64,000 bases of DNA from Bog-756 sp963813525 (GCA_963813525.1 CAWEZI010000005.1:1736001-1800000); one strand, 5' to 3'. Counted from the stretch's first letter, positions 1 to 8,984 are shown. Numbers and translations are program-made. The notes: a model not told the origin generated them from the letters alone.

Positions 1-950
1 CTTCGGTACTGGGCCACGAGGGTGCCGGTGTGGTCGAGGCGGTGGGCTCCGAGGTCACCAGCGTCAAGGTGGGGGACCACGTGGTCATCGCCACCCTCCA
101 GAGCTGTGGCAAGTGCCGGGCCTGCAGCACCGGTCATCCGACCTGGTGCGTGAAGACGTTGGGCAACGTGTCCCAGCCCTTCACCTTCAAAGGTGAGCCG
201 GCCTCGAATTTCGCCGGCACCTCGGTGTTCGCCGAGTCGACCATCGTCAAGGAGGTCCAGGCGGTCAAGATCTCTAAGGACGTGCCCATGACGTCGGCCT
301 GCCTCATCGGTTGCGGAGTCCTGACCGGGGTGGGGGCCGTGTTCAACCGGGCCAAGGTCCGAAGCGGTGAGACCTCGGCCGTCTTCGGGGTGGGGGGCGT
401 CGGTCTCAACGTCATCCAGGGCCTGCGCCTGGCCGGCGCCAGCCGCATCATCGCCGTCGACACCATGGCATCCAAGGAGGGACTGGCCCGCCAGTTCGGC
501 GCTACCCATTTCGTCGACGCCTCCACCACCGACGCGGTGGCGGCCATACGGGAGATCGTCCCGCCCGGGCCGGCCCGGGTGACCGGGGCCCTCGGATGGA
601 CGGGCGGGGTCAACTGGGCCTTCGACTGCGTCGGCCATCCGGCCGTCCTGCGCAACGCCCTCGACGTGCTCGACTGGGGCGGTAACGCCATAGCCCTCGG
701 CATCCCACCCCAGGGGACGGAAGTGTCGGTGGACGTGAACGCCCTGGCCTATGTGGACCGGGGCCTCCTCGGCTGTCGCTACGGCTCCTCGCGTCCCCAT
801 CACGACATTCCCCTCATGGTCGAGCTCTACCTGTCGGGGAAGCTCATGCTCGACGAACTGGTCACCGAGCAACGACCCCTGGACGGGTTCCGCGAGATCG
901 TGGAGGACATGGAGGCCGGCGCGTTGGCCCGCGGGGTCCTCACCTTCTGA
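1..950 (+). CDS. Zn-dependent alcohol dehydrogenase (class III-like), 5' truncated
   Basis: The reading frame is open from base 3, so the gene begins before the window. The first residues read S-V-L-G-H-E-G-A-G, the GHExxG motif of medium-chain zinc alcohol dehydrogenases. The structural-zinc cysteines follow as C-G-K-C-R-A-C-x7-C (about bases 110-150), and the NAD-binding glycine motif GVGGVG sits near base 390. The missing N-terminus would carry the first catalytic Cys. The family oxidises primary alcohols or S-hydroxymethyl thiols with NAD; the substrate cannot be read here. It ends 79 bases before an acyl-CoA ligase, so alcohol to aldehyde/acid oxidation of a side chain is a reasonable but unproven role. 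Confidence 0.9.
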   Translation, partial: SVLGHEGAGVVEAVGSEVTSVKVGDHVVIATLQSCGKCRACSTGHPTWCVKTLGNVSQPFTFKGEPASNFAGTSVFAESTIVKEVQAVKISKDVPMTSACLIGCGVLTGVGAVFNRAKVRSGETSAVFGVGGVGLNVIQGLRLAGASRIIAVDTMASKEGLARQFGATHFVDASTTDAVAAIREIVPPGPARVTGALGWTGGVNWAFDCVGHPAVLRNALDVLDWGGNAIALGIPPQGTEVSVDVNALAYVDRGLLGCRYGSSRPHHDIPLMVELYLSGKLMLDELVTEQRPLDGFREIVEDMEAGALARGVLTF

Positions 951-1029
951 TCCAGCGTCGATCGAGAGGACCGCTCGCCACTGCGGCCGGCCTCGCCGGC
1001 TGGGCGTCCTGTTACAGTCGAGGCCCGAT

Positions 1030-2619
1030 ATGACGGTGCGTCAGATCCAGGGCCGGTTCGAGACGGTGGTCGACGTTCTTCGCACCGCAGCCACCACCAA
1101 CGCTGACGTCGAGGCCTATGTCGAGCCGGCCACGGCCACCGGCCCCCGCCGGTCGGTGACCTTCGCCCAGTGGGACCGGGCCGCCGACGGTGTGGCCGGC
1201 GTGCTGGACCGGGCCGGCGTGACCCATGGGTCGGTGGTGTGCCTCATGCTGCCGAGCTCGATCGACTACATGGTGGCCTACGCCGCCGCCACCCGACTGG
1301 GAGCCATCACTTCGGGGATCAACCTCCGGCTGGGTTCGGCCGAAGCCGCCTCGATCCTCGACCGCACCCGGCCGGCGGTCACCATCATCGACGACGGCGC
1401 CTCGGTCCCGCCCGGGCCCGCCGGGGAGATCGTCGGGCGATCCCGACTGGCCGAGGCGGCGAACGGACCCCCGCCGCGGCGACGGCCGAAACTGGCGCCC
1501 ACCGATCCGGTAGCGGTGGTGTGGACCAGCGGGACCACCGGTCTCCCCAAAGGGGCTGTCTTCGACCACGCCTGTCTGGCCGCGGTGGCGGCCGGAACCG
1601 ACGTGCTCTCACTCCCCGGCGACCGCCGCCTCTCACCCCTCCCCTTCGCCCACGTCGGATCCATGACCCGCACCTGGGACGAGATCGCCAACGGGATAAC
1701 CACGGTGATCACGCCGACACCGTGGCGGGCGGCTGACACCATCCGGATCATCGCCGACGAGCGCATCACCGTGGCCCAGGGTGTCCCCACCCAGTGGGCG
1801 CTGGTACTCGACCACCCCGACTTCGCGGGGACCGACGTCTCGTCCTTGAGGATCGTGGGAACCGGCGCGTCGCGGGTGCCGCCCGAGCTGGTGGCCAGTC
1901 TGCGAGGGCGGTTGGGCGCGCCGGTGGTGGTCCGCTACACCTCGACCGAGGCGTCCCTGGGCACCGGAACCGTCCCCGGGGACAGCGACCAACAGGTGGC
2001 CACCACAGTGGGTCGGCCGGTACCCGGGGTGGCGCTGGCCATCGCCGGTGAGGACGAGCGTCCGGTCCCGACCGGCGAGGTGGGGCGGGTGCGCCTGCGG
2101 TCGGCGGCGGTGATGCGCGGGTACTGGGGTGGGCCCCCGGTCGGCCCCGGGGCCTCCGGGGTCGTCTACGACCACGCCGCCACCCGGTCGGTGCTCGGCC
2201 ACGACGGGTGGCTCACCACCGGCGACTTCGGGTTCCTCGACGATGCCGGTTGCCTGCACCTGGTGGGCCGGGCCAACGAGCTCTACATCCGGGGCGGTTA
2301 CAACGTCTATCCGGCTGAGGTGGAGGGCGTCCTCGGCGCGCATCAAGCCGTCGCCCAGGTGGCCATTGTCGGCGCCCCCGACCCGGTCCTCGGGGAGGTC
2401 GGTGTGGCCTTCGTGGTGCTCGAGCCCGATGCCGCTCCCGACGAGCGGGGGCTCCTGGCCGAGCTGCGTGCGGCCACCGGTGCGGTTCTGGCCGACTACA
2501 AGGCTCCCGACCGGTTGGTGGTGGTGGACGATCTTCCCATGACCTCGATGATGAAGGTCGACAAGAGGGCGCTGGCCGATCGGGCCGGGGCCTCGGTCGA
2601 ACCGTCACCGGTTCGATGA
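1030..2619 (+). CDS. AMP-forming acyl-CoA synthetase/ligase (FadD-type)
   Basis: A protein of 529 residues if started at ATG 1030. An earlier in-frame start exists inside the preceding gene and is unlikely. ANL-superfamily motifs appear in order: the P-loop WTSGTTGLPKG at about 163-174, Y-T-S-T-E-A near 303, TGDFG near 397, the hinge region GGYNVYPAEVE near 421, and the catalytic Lys in S-M-M-K-V-D-K near 508. It should adenylate a carboxylic acid and transfer it to CoA. Its place with dehydrogenases, a thiolase and a P450 points to a fatty-acid or steroid side-chain acid as substrate, which is inference. No strong Shine-Dalgarno is visible before 1030; a weak GAGG lies upstream. Confidence 0.9.
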   Translation: MTVRQIQGRFETVVDVLRTAATTNADVEAYVEPATATGPRRSVTFAQWDRAADGVAGVLDRAGVTHGSVVCLMLPSSIDYMVAYAAATRLGAITSGINLRLGSAEAASILDRTRPAVTIIDDGASVPPGPAGEIVGRSRLAEAANGPPPRRRPKLAPTDPVAVVWTSGTTGLPKGAVFDHACLAAVAAGTDVLSLPGDRRLSPLPFAHVGSMTRTWDEIANGITTVITPTPWRAADTIRIIADERITVAQGVPTQWALVLDHPDFAGTDVSSLRIVGTGASRVPPELVASLRGRLGAPVVVRYTSTEASLGTGTVPGDSDQQVATTVGRPVPGVALAIAGEDERPVPTGEVGRVRLRSAAVMRGYWGGPPVGPGASGVVYDHAATRSVLGHDGWLTTGDFGFLDDAGCLHLVGRANELYIRGGYNVYPAEVEGVLGAHQAVAQVAIVGAPDPVLGEVGVAFVVLEPDAAPDERGLLAELRAATGAVLADYKAPDRLVVVDDLPMTSMMKVDKRALADRAGASVEPSPVR

Positions 2620-2727
2620 TCCCGGCGACGCCACCCGGCCACGGCACACCAGCGAACGTCCCCGCAGACCACCACCGATCAGCGCGACCAACCGAGCGAC
2701 GACCCGAAGCGACCGAGCACCAGCACC

Positions 2728-2783
2728 ATGAACGGAGCACGAGCATGACAGGCAGGAGAACCACCACAGGAGGAGCACGATGA
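2728..2783 (+). promoter_or_regulatory. Two overlapping mini-ORFs that could couple translation to the gene at 2780
   Basis: ATG 2728 opens a 6-codon frame (MNGARA) whose TGA overlaps ATG 2745. That second frame of 12 codons (MTGRRTTTGGAR) ends at a TGA at 2781-2783, overlapping the ATG at 2780 of the next gene. The second mini-ORF has its own GGAG seven bases before the ATG and uses AGG and AGA codons, which are uncommon in the neighbouring genes. The stretch 2734-2756 looks like an imperfect copy of the true initiation region 2772-2792. Function as a leader is inferred from arrangement only. Confidence 0.4.
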
Positions 2784-3622
2784 CCGGCAAGTCGACACCG
2801 GCCTCCGGCGGCGTGACCGACGATCCCATCCGGATCGGAACCTTGCTCTACACCTTGGTCGAACCGCACCGGGGTCACGAGGTGGCCTACAACCGCTGGT
2901 ACGAGAGGGACCATTTCTACGCCGGGTGCCAGATCGGCGCCTACAACTTCGCCGGGGCCCGCTTCGTCTCCACCGCTCCCTTGAAGGCCCTCCGTTTCCC
3001 GACGGGAGCCGACGCCCTGGTGGCCGAGCCCGAGGTCGGGAGCTATCTCGGTCTCTACTACGTGCTCGACGGCCATCATCAGGAATGGAACCGGTGGGCG
3101 GTCGACCAGGTCAACACCCTGCACGGCGCCGGGCGGATGTTCACCGAGCGCGACCACGTCCACACCGGGCTCTACCGCTTCGAGTGGGAGGAACGGCGGG
3201 ACGACGAGGGGGTGCCGGCCGAGCTCACCCTCGACCACCGGTTCCCCGGCATGGTGTCGGTGTTCGTCGAGGCCGGCGAGGGAGTGTCCCCGGCCCAGAT
3301 GGGCGCCTGGTACCGCGACCAGTTCCTGCCCTCCGCCCTGCCCGGCAGCGATGTGGCCTCGGTGCTGGCCTTCAGTCCGCTACCGCTGCTGGCCGACGCC
3401 CCCGGCGACGTCCCCCGCGATGCCGCTGCCGAGCAACGCCTGCTGCTGCTGTTCTTCCTCGACCACGAACCCTCCGGGTCCTGGGAGGAGATGTTCGCCG
3501 CCCAGGGCCGGGCCCTCAGCCAGTCCGGCCTCGGCCGGGTGGCGTGGGCTTCACCCTTCATCGGCACCGTTCCCGGTACCGACACCTACACCGACCAGCT
3601 GTGGTCGACACCGGCCCCATGA
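2780..3622 (+). CDS. Uncharacterised protein, probable double dimeric alpha/beta-barrel (EthD-like)
   Basis: A 280-residue protein with a textbook AGGAGGAG ribosome site 5 bases before ATG 2780. I do not recognise a named enzyme. Both halves contain a similar pattern. The first has N-R-W-Y-E-R-D-H near residue 38; the second has A-W-Y-R-D-Q-F-L-P near residue 175. Each precedes a hydrophobic strand, as in EthD/ferredoxin-like barrel repeats. No signal peptide or membrane segment is seen. Its TGA overlaps the ATG of the next ligase (ATGA), so it belongs to the ligase-SDR operon and probably serves the same pathway, either as a small-molecule handling enzyme or as an accessory protein. Confidence 0.7.
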   Translation: MTGKSTPASGGVTDDPIRIGTLLYTLVEPHRGHEVAYNRWYERDHFYAGCQIGAYNFAGARFVSTAPLKALRFPTGADALVAEPEVGSYLGLYYVLDGHHQEWNRWAVDQVNTLHGAGRMFTERDHVHTGLYRFEWEERRDDEGVPAELTLDHRFPGMVSVFVEAGEGVSPAQMGAWYRDQFLPSALPGSDVASVLAFSPLPLLADAPGDVPRDAAAEQRLLLLFFLDHEPSGSWEEMFAAQGRALSQSGLGRVAWASPFIGTVPGTDTYTDQLWSTPAP

Positions 3623-5232
3623 CCGACTTCATCGACGATCTGCGGCAGAGGACGTCGGCCCGGGGCTGGGTGGGGGAGCCCACCCTGTGGGGGCTCATCG
3701 AGGGGCGGGCCGAGGTCACCCCCGACGCCGTGCTGGCCCATGAGGACACCGGCAACGAGCTCACCTTTGCCGGCTACCGTGACGCCTGCCTGGTAGCGGC
3801 GGCCGGATTGCACACCCACCACGGTGTCGGACGCCAAACCGGTGTGAGCTGGGAGCTCCCCACCTGGAACGAATCGCTGGTGTTGGTGGGAGCCCTGGCC
3901 CGCCTGGGGGCCTGCCAGAACCCTCTCATCCCCATCTACCGCGGCCGGGAGGTGGGTTTCATCACCGCCCAAAGCCAGGCCGCCCTTCTGGTGGTGCCCA
4001 CCGTCTACAGGGACTTCGACTTCGAGGCCATGGCCCGCCAGATCGCCGCCGACCGGTCGGGCCTCGACGTCCTGGTGGTGGATAGAGCCCTCCCGGCCGG
4101 CGACCCGGCCGACCTGCCCGCCCCCGAGGCCCCACCGTCCACCGCAGCCGAAGCTCCGGTGCGCTGGCTGTTCTACACCTCGGGGACCACCGCCGACCCC
4201 AAGGGTGCCCCCCACACCGACCTGGAGGTGATGGCTTCGGCCCTGGCCATGGCCGAGTGCCTGGACATCCGGAGTGACGACGTGTCGGCCCTCATCTTCC
4301 CCTTCACCCACATCGGGGGCATCGGCTGGCTCATCGCCGCCCTGTTCACCGGATGCCGGTTGTTGACCACGGAGGCCTTCAACCCCCAGACCACCCCCGG
4401 CTTCCTGGCCGACAACCAGGTCACCCTGGCCGGTTCGGGAACCCCCTTCCACATGGCCTACCTGGCCGCACAGCGATCCGCCGGGCCCGACACCATCTTC
4501 CCCCACGTCCGTTCCTATCCGGGTGGTGGGGCGCCCAAGCCGCCGCAACTCCACCACGATCTCAAACGGGAGATCGGTGGCATCGGCATCGTCTCGGGCT
4601 ACGGGCTCACCGAAGCCCCCATCGTGGTCATGGCCCGCACTACCGACCCCGACGACAAGCTGGCCACCACCGAGGGCCGGCCGACGCCCGGGGTCGACCT
4701 CATCGTGGTCGGGCTGGACGGGAAGCGGGCCGGCCCCGGGGCCGAAGGGGAGATCCGATTGAAGGGTCCCCAGGTCATCAACGGGTACCTCGACCCCACC
4801 CTCGACGCCGACGCCTTCGACGAGTACGGCTACTTCCGCAGCGGGGACCTGGGGGTGGTGGACGCCGAGGGGTACGTGACCATCACCGGCCGTCTCAAGG
4901 ACGTCATCATCCGCCACGGCGAGAACATCTCGGCCAAGGAGGTCGAGGATCTCCTCTACACCCATCCCGCCGTGGCCGACGTGGCCGTCATCGGACTGCC
5001 CGACCCCGCCACCGGCGAGCGGGCCTGCGCGGTGGTGGCCGTCAAAGAGGGCCAGAGCCTCACCTTCGAGGACATGGTGGCCTTTCTCCGGGACAACCAG
5101 CTCCGCACCCAGGCCATCCCCGAGCAGCTCGAGCTGGTGGCGGTGGTGCCCCGCAACCCGGCCGGCAAGATCCTCAAGCACACCTTGCGCGAGCAGTATG
5201 CGGGCGCGCCGAAAGCAGGGAGCGACAGATGA
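3619..5232 (+). CDS. AMP-forming acyl-CoA synthetase/ligase, second copy in cluster
   Basis: A protein of 537 residues starting at ATG 3619, overlapping the previous stop by four bases. ANL motifs: FYTSGTTADPKG at about 184-195, GYGLTEAP near 327, SGDLG near 408, RHGENISAKEVE near 433 and the terminal Lys in G-K-I-L-K near 516. The RHGENI hinge is typical of medium/long-chain or cyclohexanecarboxylate-type CoA ligases. It is only distantly similar to the ligase at 1030, so the cluster probably activates two different acids or two steps. It overlaps the downstream SDR by ATGA, which implies translational coupling. Substrate unknown. Confidence 0.9.
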   Translation: MTDFIDDLRQRTSARGWVGEPTLWGLIEGRAEVTPDAVLAHEDTGNELTFAGYRDACLVAAAGLHTHHGVGRQTGVSWELPTWNESLVLVGALARLGACQNPLIPIYRGREVGFITAQSQAALLVVPTVYRDFDFEAMARQIAADRSGLDVLVVDRALPAGDPADLPAPEAPPSTAAEAPVRWLFYTSGTTADPKGAPHTDLEVMASALAMAECLDIRSDDVSALIFPFTHIGGIGWLIAALFTGCRLLTTEAFNPQTTPGFLADNQVTLAGSGTPFHMAYLAAQRSAGPDTIFPHVRSYPGGGAPKPPQLHHDLKREIGGIGIVSGYGLTEAPIVVMARTTDPDDKLATTEGRPTPGVDLIVVGLDGKRAGPGAEGEIRLKGPQVINGYLDPTLDADAFDEYGYFRSGDLGVVDAEGYVTITGRLKDVIIRHGENISAKEVEDLLYTHPAVADVAVIGLPDPATGERACAVVAVKEGQSLTFEDMVAFLRDNQLRTQAIPEQLELVAVVPRNPAGKILKHTLREQYAGAPKAGSDR

Positions 5233-6059
5233 GCCCTATCCAGGGAGTGACCATGGGGCGGGGAGGGGCCGAGCACGAGGCGGCCGACGCCGCCATCCAG
5301 GCCACGGTGGGCCGCCGGTTCGACGGGCGGGTGGCCGTTGTCACCGGCGCCGCCTCCGGTGTGGGACGGGCCGTGGCCGAGCGGCTGGCCCGCGAGGGGG
5401 CCCGGGTGGCCGCTCTGGACGTGGCCGATGAGCCCCTGGCCGCCACCGTCGAGGCCATCACGGCCAAAGGCGGGACGTCCGCCGCCTACCGGTGCGACGT
5501 GACCTCCGAAGCCTCGGTGTCGGCGGCGGTGGACGCCCTCACCGCCGGGCTCGGTGATCCGACGGTGGTCTGCAACGTGGCCGGCATCGGTGGCTTCTTC
5601 AATACGGCGGAGATGCCCCTCGAACGGTGGGAGAAGATCCTGGCCGTCAACCTGACCGGTCCCTTCCTGATCTGCCGGGCCACGCTGCCCTCCCTCCTGG
5701 CCCACGGGGGCTCGATCGTCAACGTGGCTTCCAACACCGCCCTCATGGGGCAGTCCTACTCGGCCGCCTACTGCGCATCCAAGGCCGGTCTCCTCATGTT
5801 CTCCAAGGCCCTGGCGGCCGAGTACCTGACCCGCGGGGTGCGGGTCAACGTGATCGCCCCCGGCGGCGTGGACACGCCTCTCCTCGGAGCCTTCGTCCTG
5901 CCCGACGGGGCCGACCCCAAGGAGCTCAACAAGATGATGACCCCGATGGGCTTCTCCACCCCCGCCGAAATCGCTGCTTCGGTGGCCTTCCTGGCCTCGG
6001 AGGAGTCCTCGTACACCACCGGTGCGGTCCTGTCCGTCGACGGTGGGCTCACCATCTGA
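5229..6059 (+). CDS. Short-chain dehydrogenase/reductase (SDR)
   Basis: A protein of 276 residues from ATG 5229; a second ATG at 5253 is also possible. The Rossmann motif TGAASGVG is near residue 38, N-V-A-G-I near 116, and the catalytic Ser/Tyr/Lys set includes Y-C-A-S-K near 181-185. The C-terminus ends in the classical S-V-D-G-G. It is an NAD(P)-dependent alcohol/ketone oxidoreductase, and in this acyl-CoA cluster it may act on a beta-hydroxyacyl-CoA or a steroid hydroxyl. It is the last gene of the tightly overlapping set 2780-6059; 115 bases separate it from the P450. Confidence 0.9.
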   Translation: MSPIQGVTMGRGGAEHEAADAAIQATVGRRFDGRVAVVTGAASGVGRAVAERLAREGARVAALDVADEPLAATVEAITAKGGTSAAYRCDVTSEASVSAAVDALTAGLGDPTVVCNVAGIGGFFNTAEMPLERWEKILAVNLTGPFLICRATLPSLLAHGGSIVNVASNTALMGQSYSAAYCASKAGLLMFSKALAAEYLTRGVRVNVIAPGGVDTPLLGAFVLPDGADPKELNKMMTPMGFSTPAEIAASVAFLASEESSYTTGAVLSVDGGLTI

Positions 6060-6174
6060 TCGGGGCCCGGCCCGCCCGCCCGGTCCCTTCGCCACCGGCC
6101 ATGACAAGATGTGAGCGGGCTCCCCGACGACCCATCATGGCGGGGAGCATCATCACCGAGTGTCCAGGAGCACC

Positions 6175-7389
6175 ATGACCGACTTGCAGGCGGTGAGCCG
6201 CTGGGACAGCGACTTCGACGTCCTCAGTCCCGACTACGTGGCCGACCCCTACCCGGTGTGGGACGAGCTCCGGCGCACCTGTCCCATCGCCCACACCGAC
6301 CGCCGGGGGAGCACCTGGCTGCCCACCCGGTACCAGGACGTGGTCGATCTGGCCCACGACGTCGAGCACTTCAGCTCGACGGAGATCCTGGTCATCCCCT
6401 TCGACGGCGACCGACCGGACGACCCCGTCCTCAAGTACGGGGTGCCCCCCATCTCGGCCGACCCGCCCCTGCACACCTGGACCCGTCGCCTGCTTCTGCC
6501 CTGGTTCTCACACCGCCGGGTGGAGAGTTACGAGCCGATGACCCGCACCCTGTGCGCCGAGCTGGCCGCCGGGGCGGCCGAGCGGTTGGCGGCAGGCGAG
6601 GTGGCCGACGCCGCCCGCGACTACGCCCAGCAGATTCCGGTGCGGGTGATCGCCTCCATCCTCGGTGTGCCCAAGTCGTTGTCGGAGACATTCACGGAGT
6701 GGGTGCGGGACGCCCTCGAGTTCGCCGACGACCACGCCCGCCGACGACAGGGCATGGAGGGCCTGATCGGCTTCTTCATCGAGGAGGTGGCCCGACGCAA
6801 GTCGGAGCCGGGCGACGATCTGCTCAGCGAGCTGCTCCACTCCGAGTTCGACGGAGCACCGGTGGAGGAGAGCGTGGTGCTGGGCGTGGCCGCCCTGGTG
6901 CTGATCGCCGGGGTCGACACCACCTGGAGCGCCATTGGTTCGTCGCTGTGGCACCTGGCCACCCACTCCGAGGACAGGCGACGACTGGTCGATGATCCCG
7001 CCTCGCTGCCGGTGGCCATCGAAGAGCTCCTGCGGGCCTACTCGCCGGTGACCATGGCCCGGGTGGTGACCGAGGACGTCGAGTTCGCCGGGTGCCCGAT
7101 GGCGGCCGGCGACAAGGTGCTGATGAACTTCCCCGCCGCCAACCGCGACCCGGCCATGTTCGTGGACGCCGACACGGTGGTGCTGGATCGACAGTTCAAC
7201 CGCCACGTGGCCTTCGGGGCCGGCATCCACCGGTGCGCCGGATCCAACCTGGCCCGTATGGAGCTGCGGGTGGCGTTGGCGGAGTGGCTGGCCCGCAACC
7301 CCCAATTCGTCCTGGCCCCCGGCGACACCGTCACCTGGGCCGGAGGCCAGGTGCGCGGTCCGCGCCACCTGCCGGTGGTGTCGGCATGA
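6175..7389 (+). CDS. Cytochrome P450 monooxygenase
   Basis: A protein of 404 residues. ATG 6175 is chosen because CCAGGAG lies four bases upstream; a GTG at 6160 is the alternative. I-helix oxygen-binding motif L-I-A-G-V-D-T-T near residue 243, ExxR as E-E-L-L-R near 283, and the heme loop FGAGIHRCAG near 347 with the axial Cys at about 354. It is soluble, as bacterial P450s are. The ferredoxin gene begins inside its stop codon (ATGA), so the electron partner is co-translated. Hydroxylation of a lipid or steroid-like substrate is inferred from neighbours; the exact CYP family cannot be named by eye. Confidence 0.93.
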   Translation: MTDLQAVSRWDSDFDVLSPDYVADPYPVWDELRRTCPIAHTDRRGSTWLPTRYQDVVDLAHDVEHFSSTEILVIPFDGDRPDDPVLKYGVPPISADPPLHTWTRRLLLPWFSHRRVESYEPMTRTLCAELAAGAAERLAAGEVADAARDYAQQIPVRVIASILGVPKSLSETFTEWVRDALEFADDHARRRQGMEGLIGFFIEEVARRKSEPGDDLLSELLHSEFDGAPVEESVVLGVAALVLIAGVDTTWSAIGSSLWHLATHSEDRRRLVDDPASLPVAIEELLRAYSPVTMARVVTEDVEFAGCPMAAGDKVLMNFPAANRDPAMFVDADTVVLDRQFNRHVAFGAGIHRCAGSNLARMELRVALAEWLARNPQFVLAPGDTVTWAGGQVRGPRHLPVVSA

Positions 7390-7583
7390 AGATCCGGGTC
7401 GACCCGGACCGCTGCCAGGGTCACGGCCGCTGCTACGCCCTGGCCCCCGAGCTGTTCGACGTGGACGACTACGGACTGTCGAGCGTGATCGGTGACGGGA
7501 CGGTGCCCGCCGGCCTGGAGGAGAAGGCCCACCTGGCCGTGGGCAACTGTCCCGAGTACGCCATCGAGGTGGTCGAGGAGTAG
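7386..7583 (+). CDS. Ferredoxin, 3Fe-4S type, partner of the P450
   Basis: A protein of 65 residues overlapping the P450 stop by four bases. Ligands C10-x2-H13-x2-C16 and C54-P55 are visible. The second cysteine of a normal cluster motif is replaced by His13, the pattern known from small actinobacterial P450 ferredoxins carrying 3Fe-4S or histidine-ligated clusters. It should pass electrons from a ferredoxin reductase, not present in the window, to the P450. Confidence 0.9.
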   Translation: MKIRVDPDRCQGHGRCYALAPELFDVDDYGLSSVIGDGTVPAGLEEKAHLAVGNCPEYAIEVVEE

Positions 7584-7603
7584 GGGTGGGTCAGCCCCGA
7601 CCC

Positions 7604-7624
7604 CGCCCCGTCCACGACGGGGCG
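7604..7624. terminator. Hairpin between convergent genes
   Basis: A nine-base-pair perfect stem, CGCCCCGTC with GACGGGGCG, with a three-base loop. It lies between the converging ends of the ferredoxin and thiolase genes. There is no T-run on either side, so it may act as a bidirectional weak terminator or an mRNA-stabilising hairpin. Confidence 0.5.
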
Positions 7625-7640
7625 TTCGACGCGAGCCGGA

Positions 7641-8846
7641 CTAGGACAGCCGTTCCACGATCATGGCCATGCCCTGGCCGCCGCCCACGCACATCGACTC
7701 GAGCCCGATGGTCTTGCCCGTGTCCTCCAGGGCGTTGAGCAGGGTGGTCATGATGCGGGCCCCGGTCTGGCCGAAGGGATGGCCGAGGGCGATGGCCCCG
7801 CCCCGGACGTTGAGCTTGTCGTAGCTGATGCCCAGCTCCTTGGCCGAGGGGACCACCTGGGCGGCAAAGGCCTCGTTGATCTCCACCAGGTCGATGTCGT
7901 CGATGGTCATGTCCGCCCGCTTGAGGGTCTGGCGGATGGCCTCGACCGGCCCGAGGCCCATGATCTCCGGATTGAGCCCGGTGACCCCGCTGGCCACGAT
8001 GCGGGCCAGGGGAGTGATCCCCAGTTCACGCGCCTTGGTATCGCTCATCACGATGACGGCAGCCGCGCCGTCGTTGAGCGGGCAGGCGTTGCCGGCGGTG
8101 ACCGTGCCGCCCTCCCGGAACACCGGCTTGAGGGAGGCCAGTCCTTCGAGGGTGGTGCCCGGGCGCGGTCCGTCGTCCTTGGTGATCACATCACCTTTGG
8201 GGGTGGTCACCGGGATGATCTCGCGATCGAAGAAGCCGGACTCCTGGGCCGCCACCGCCCGGGTCTGTGACTGGAGGGCGAACTCGTCCTGCTCCTGGCG
8301 GCTCACCTTCTTGTACTCGGCCACGTTCTCGGCCGTCTGGCCCATGGCGATGTAGACGTCGGGAAGCCCGGTGGTCGGGGCCCACGGCTCGCCCGCCGCC
8401 GGGGTGCGGGCCACGGTGCGGGCCTCGGCTTCGGCGAACAGTTCGTTGTGCGGACCGGTGTCGGCGGCGCCGTACATGTAGCGGCTGACCGTCTCCACCC
8501 CGGCGGCCACGAAGATGTCGCCCTCGCCGGCCCGGATGGCGTGGGCGGCCATGCGGATGGTCTGGAGGGAGGAGGAGCAGTAGCGGTTGACTGTCACCCC
8601 GGGCACGTCGGGCAACCCGGCCAGGAGAGCCGCCACCCGGGCCACGTTGTAGCCGGCCTCACCACCCGGTTGACCCGAACCCATGAGCACGTCCTCGACC
8701 GACTGGGGGTCGAGGGCGGGCACCTTGGCCAGTACCTCGGTGATGACCAGGGCGGCCAGGTCGTCAGGCCGGCAGTCGATGAGCGACCCCTTGTTGGCCC
8801 GGCCGATGGGAGTGCGGCCGGTTGCGACGATGACAGCTTCAGGCAT
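7641..8846 (-). CDS. Acetyl-CoA C-acyltransferase (thiolase, FadA-type)
   Basis: A protein of 401 residues starting at 8846, preceded by GAGGAG at good spacing. The catalytic set is complete: the nucleophilic Cys90 in N-R-Y-C-S-S-S, G-H-P-F-G near 359 and C-V-G-G-G-Q-G near 390. It cleaves 3-ketoacyl-CoA with CoA, the last step of beta-oxidation. It diverges from the acyl-CoA dehydrogenase pair, with a KstR-consensus palindrome in the 266-base gap. The position resembles steroid side-chain thiolases such as FadA5, but I cannot separate that from a general FadA. Confidence 0.93.
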   Translation of the reverse strand: MPEAVIVATGRTPIGRANKGSLIDCRPDDLAALVITEVLAKVPALDPQSVEDVLMGSGQPGGEAGYNVARVAALLAGLPDVPGVTVNRYCSSSLQTIRMAAHAIRAGEGDIFVAAGVETVSRYMYGAADTGPHNELFAEAEARTVARTPAAGEPWAPTTGLPDVYIAMGQTAENVAEYKKVSRQEQDEFALQSQTRAVAAQESGFFDREIIPVTTPKGDVITKDDGPRPGTTLEGLASLKPVFREGGTVTAGNACPLNDGAAAVIVMSDTKARELGITPLARIVASGVTGLNPEIMGLGPVEAIRQTLKRADMTIDDIDLVEINEAFAAQVVPSAKELGISYDKLNVRGGAIALGHPFGQTGARIMTTLLNALEDTGKTIGLESMCVGGGQGMAMIVERLS

Positions 8847-8984
8847 GAGGTGCTCCTCGGGAGTGGCGGCGCGACGGCCGCACATGGAAGTCCGGCTGGG
8901 CCGGTCGAACGGACAACGAGAACTTACCGGATGGGTCCCCGGCCCCCGGCCGGCCACACCAGGTGGCGTCCCGGGGGAGGGGAA

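Noticed and set aside
134..703. Long reverse-strand ORF opposite the alcohol dehydrogenase
   Set aside because: It is a GC-rich shadow frame of a strongly supported gene on the other strand, without a recognisable domain.
3586..5181. 531-codon reverse ORF opposite the second CoA ligase
   Set aside because: It lacks any domain signature and runs through the coding sequence of a clear ANL ligase; shadow frame.
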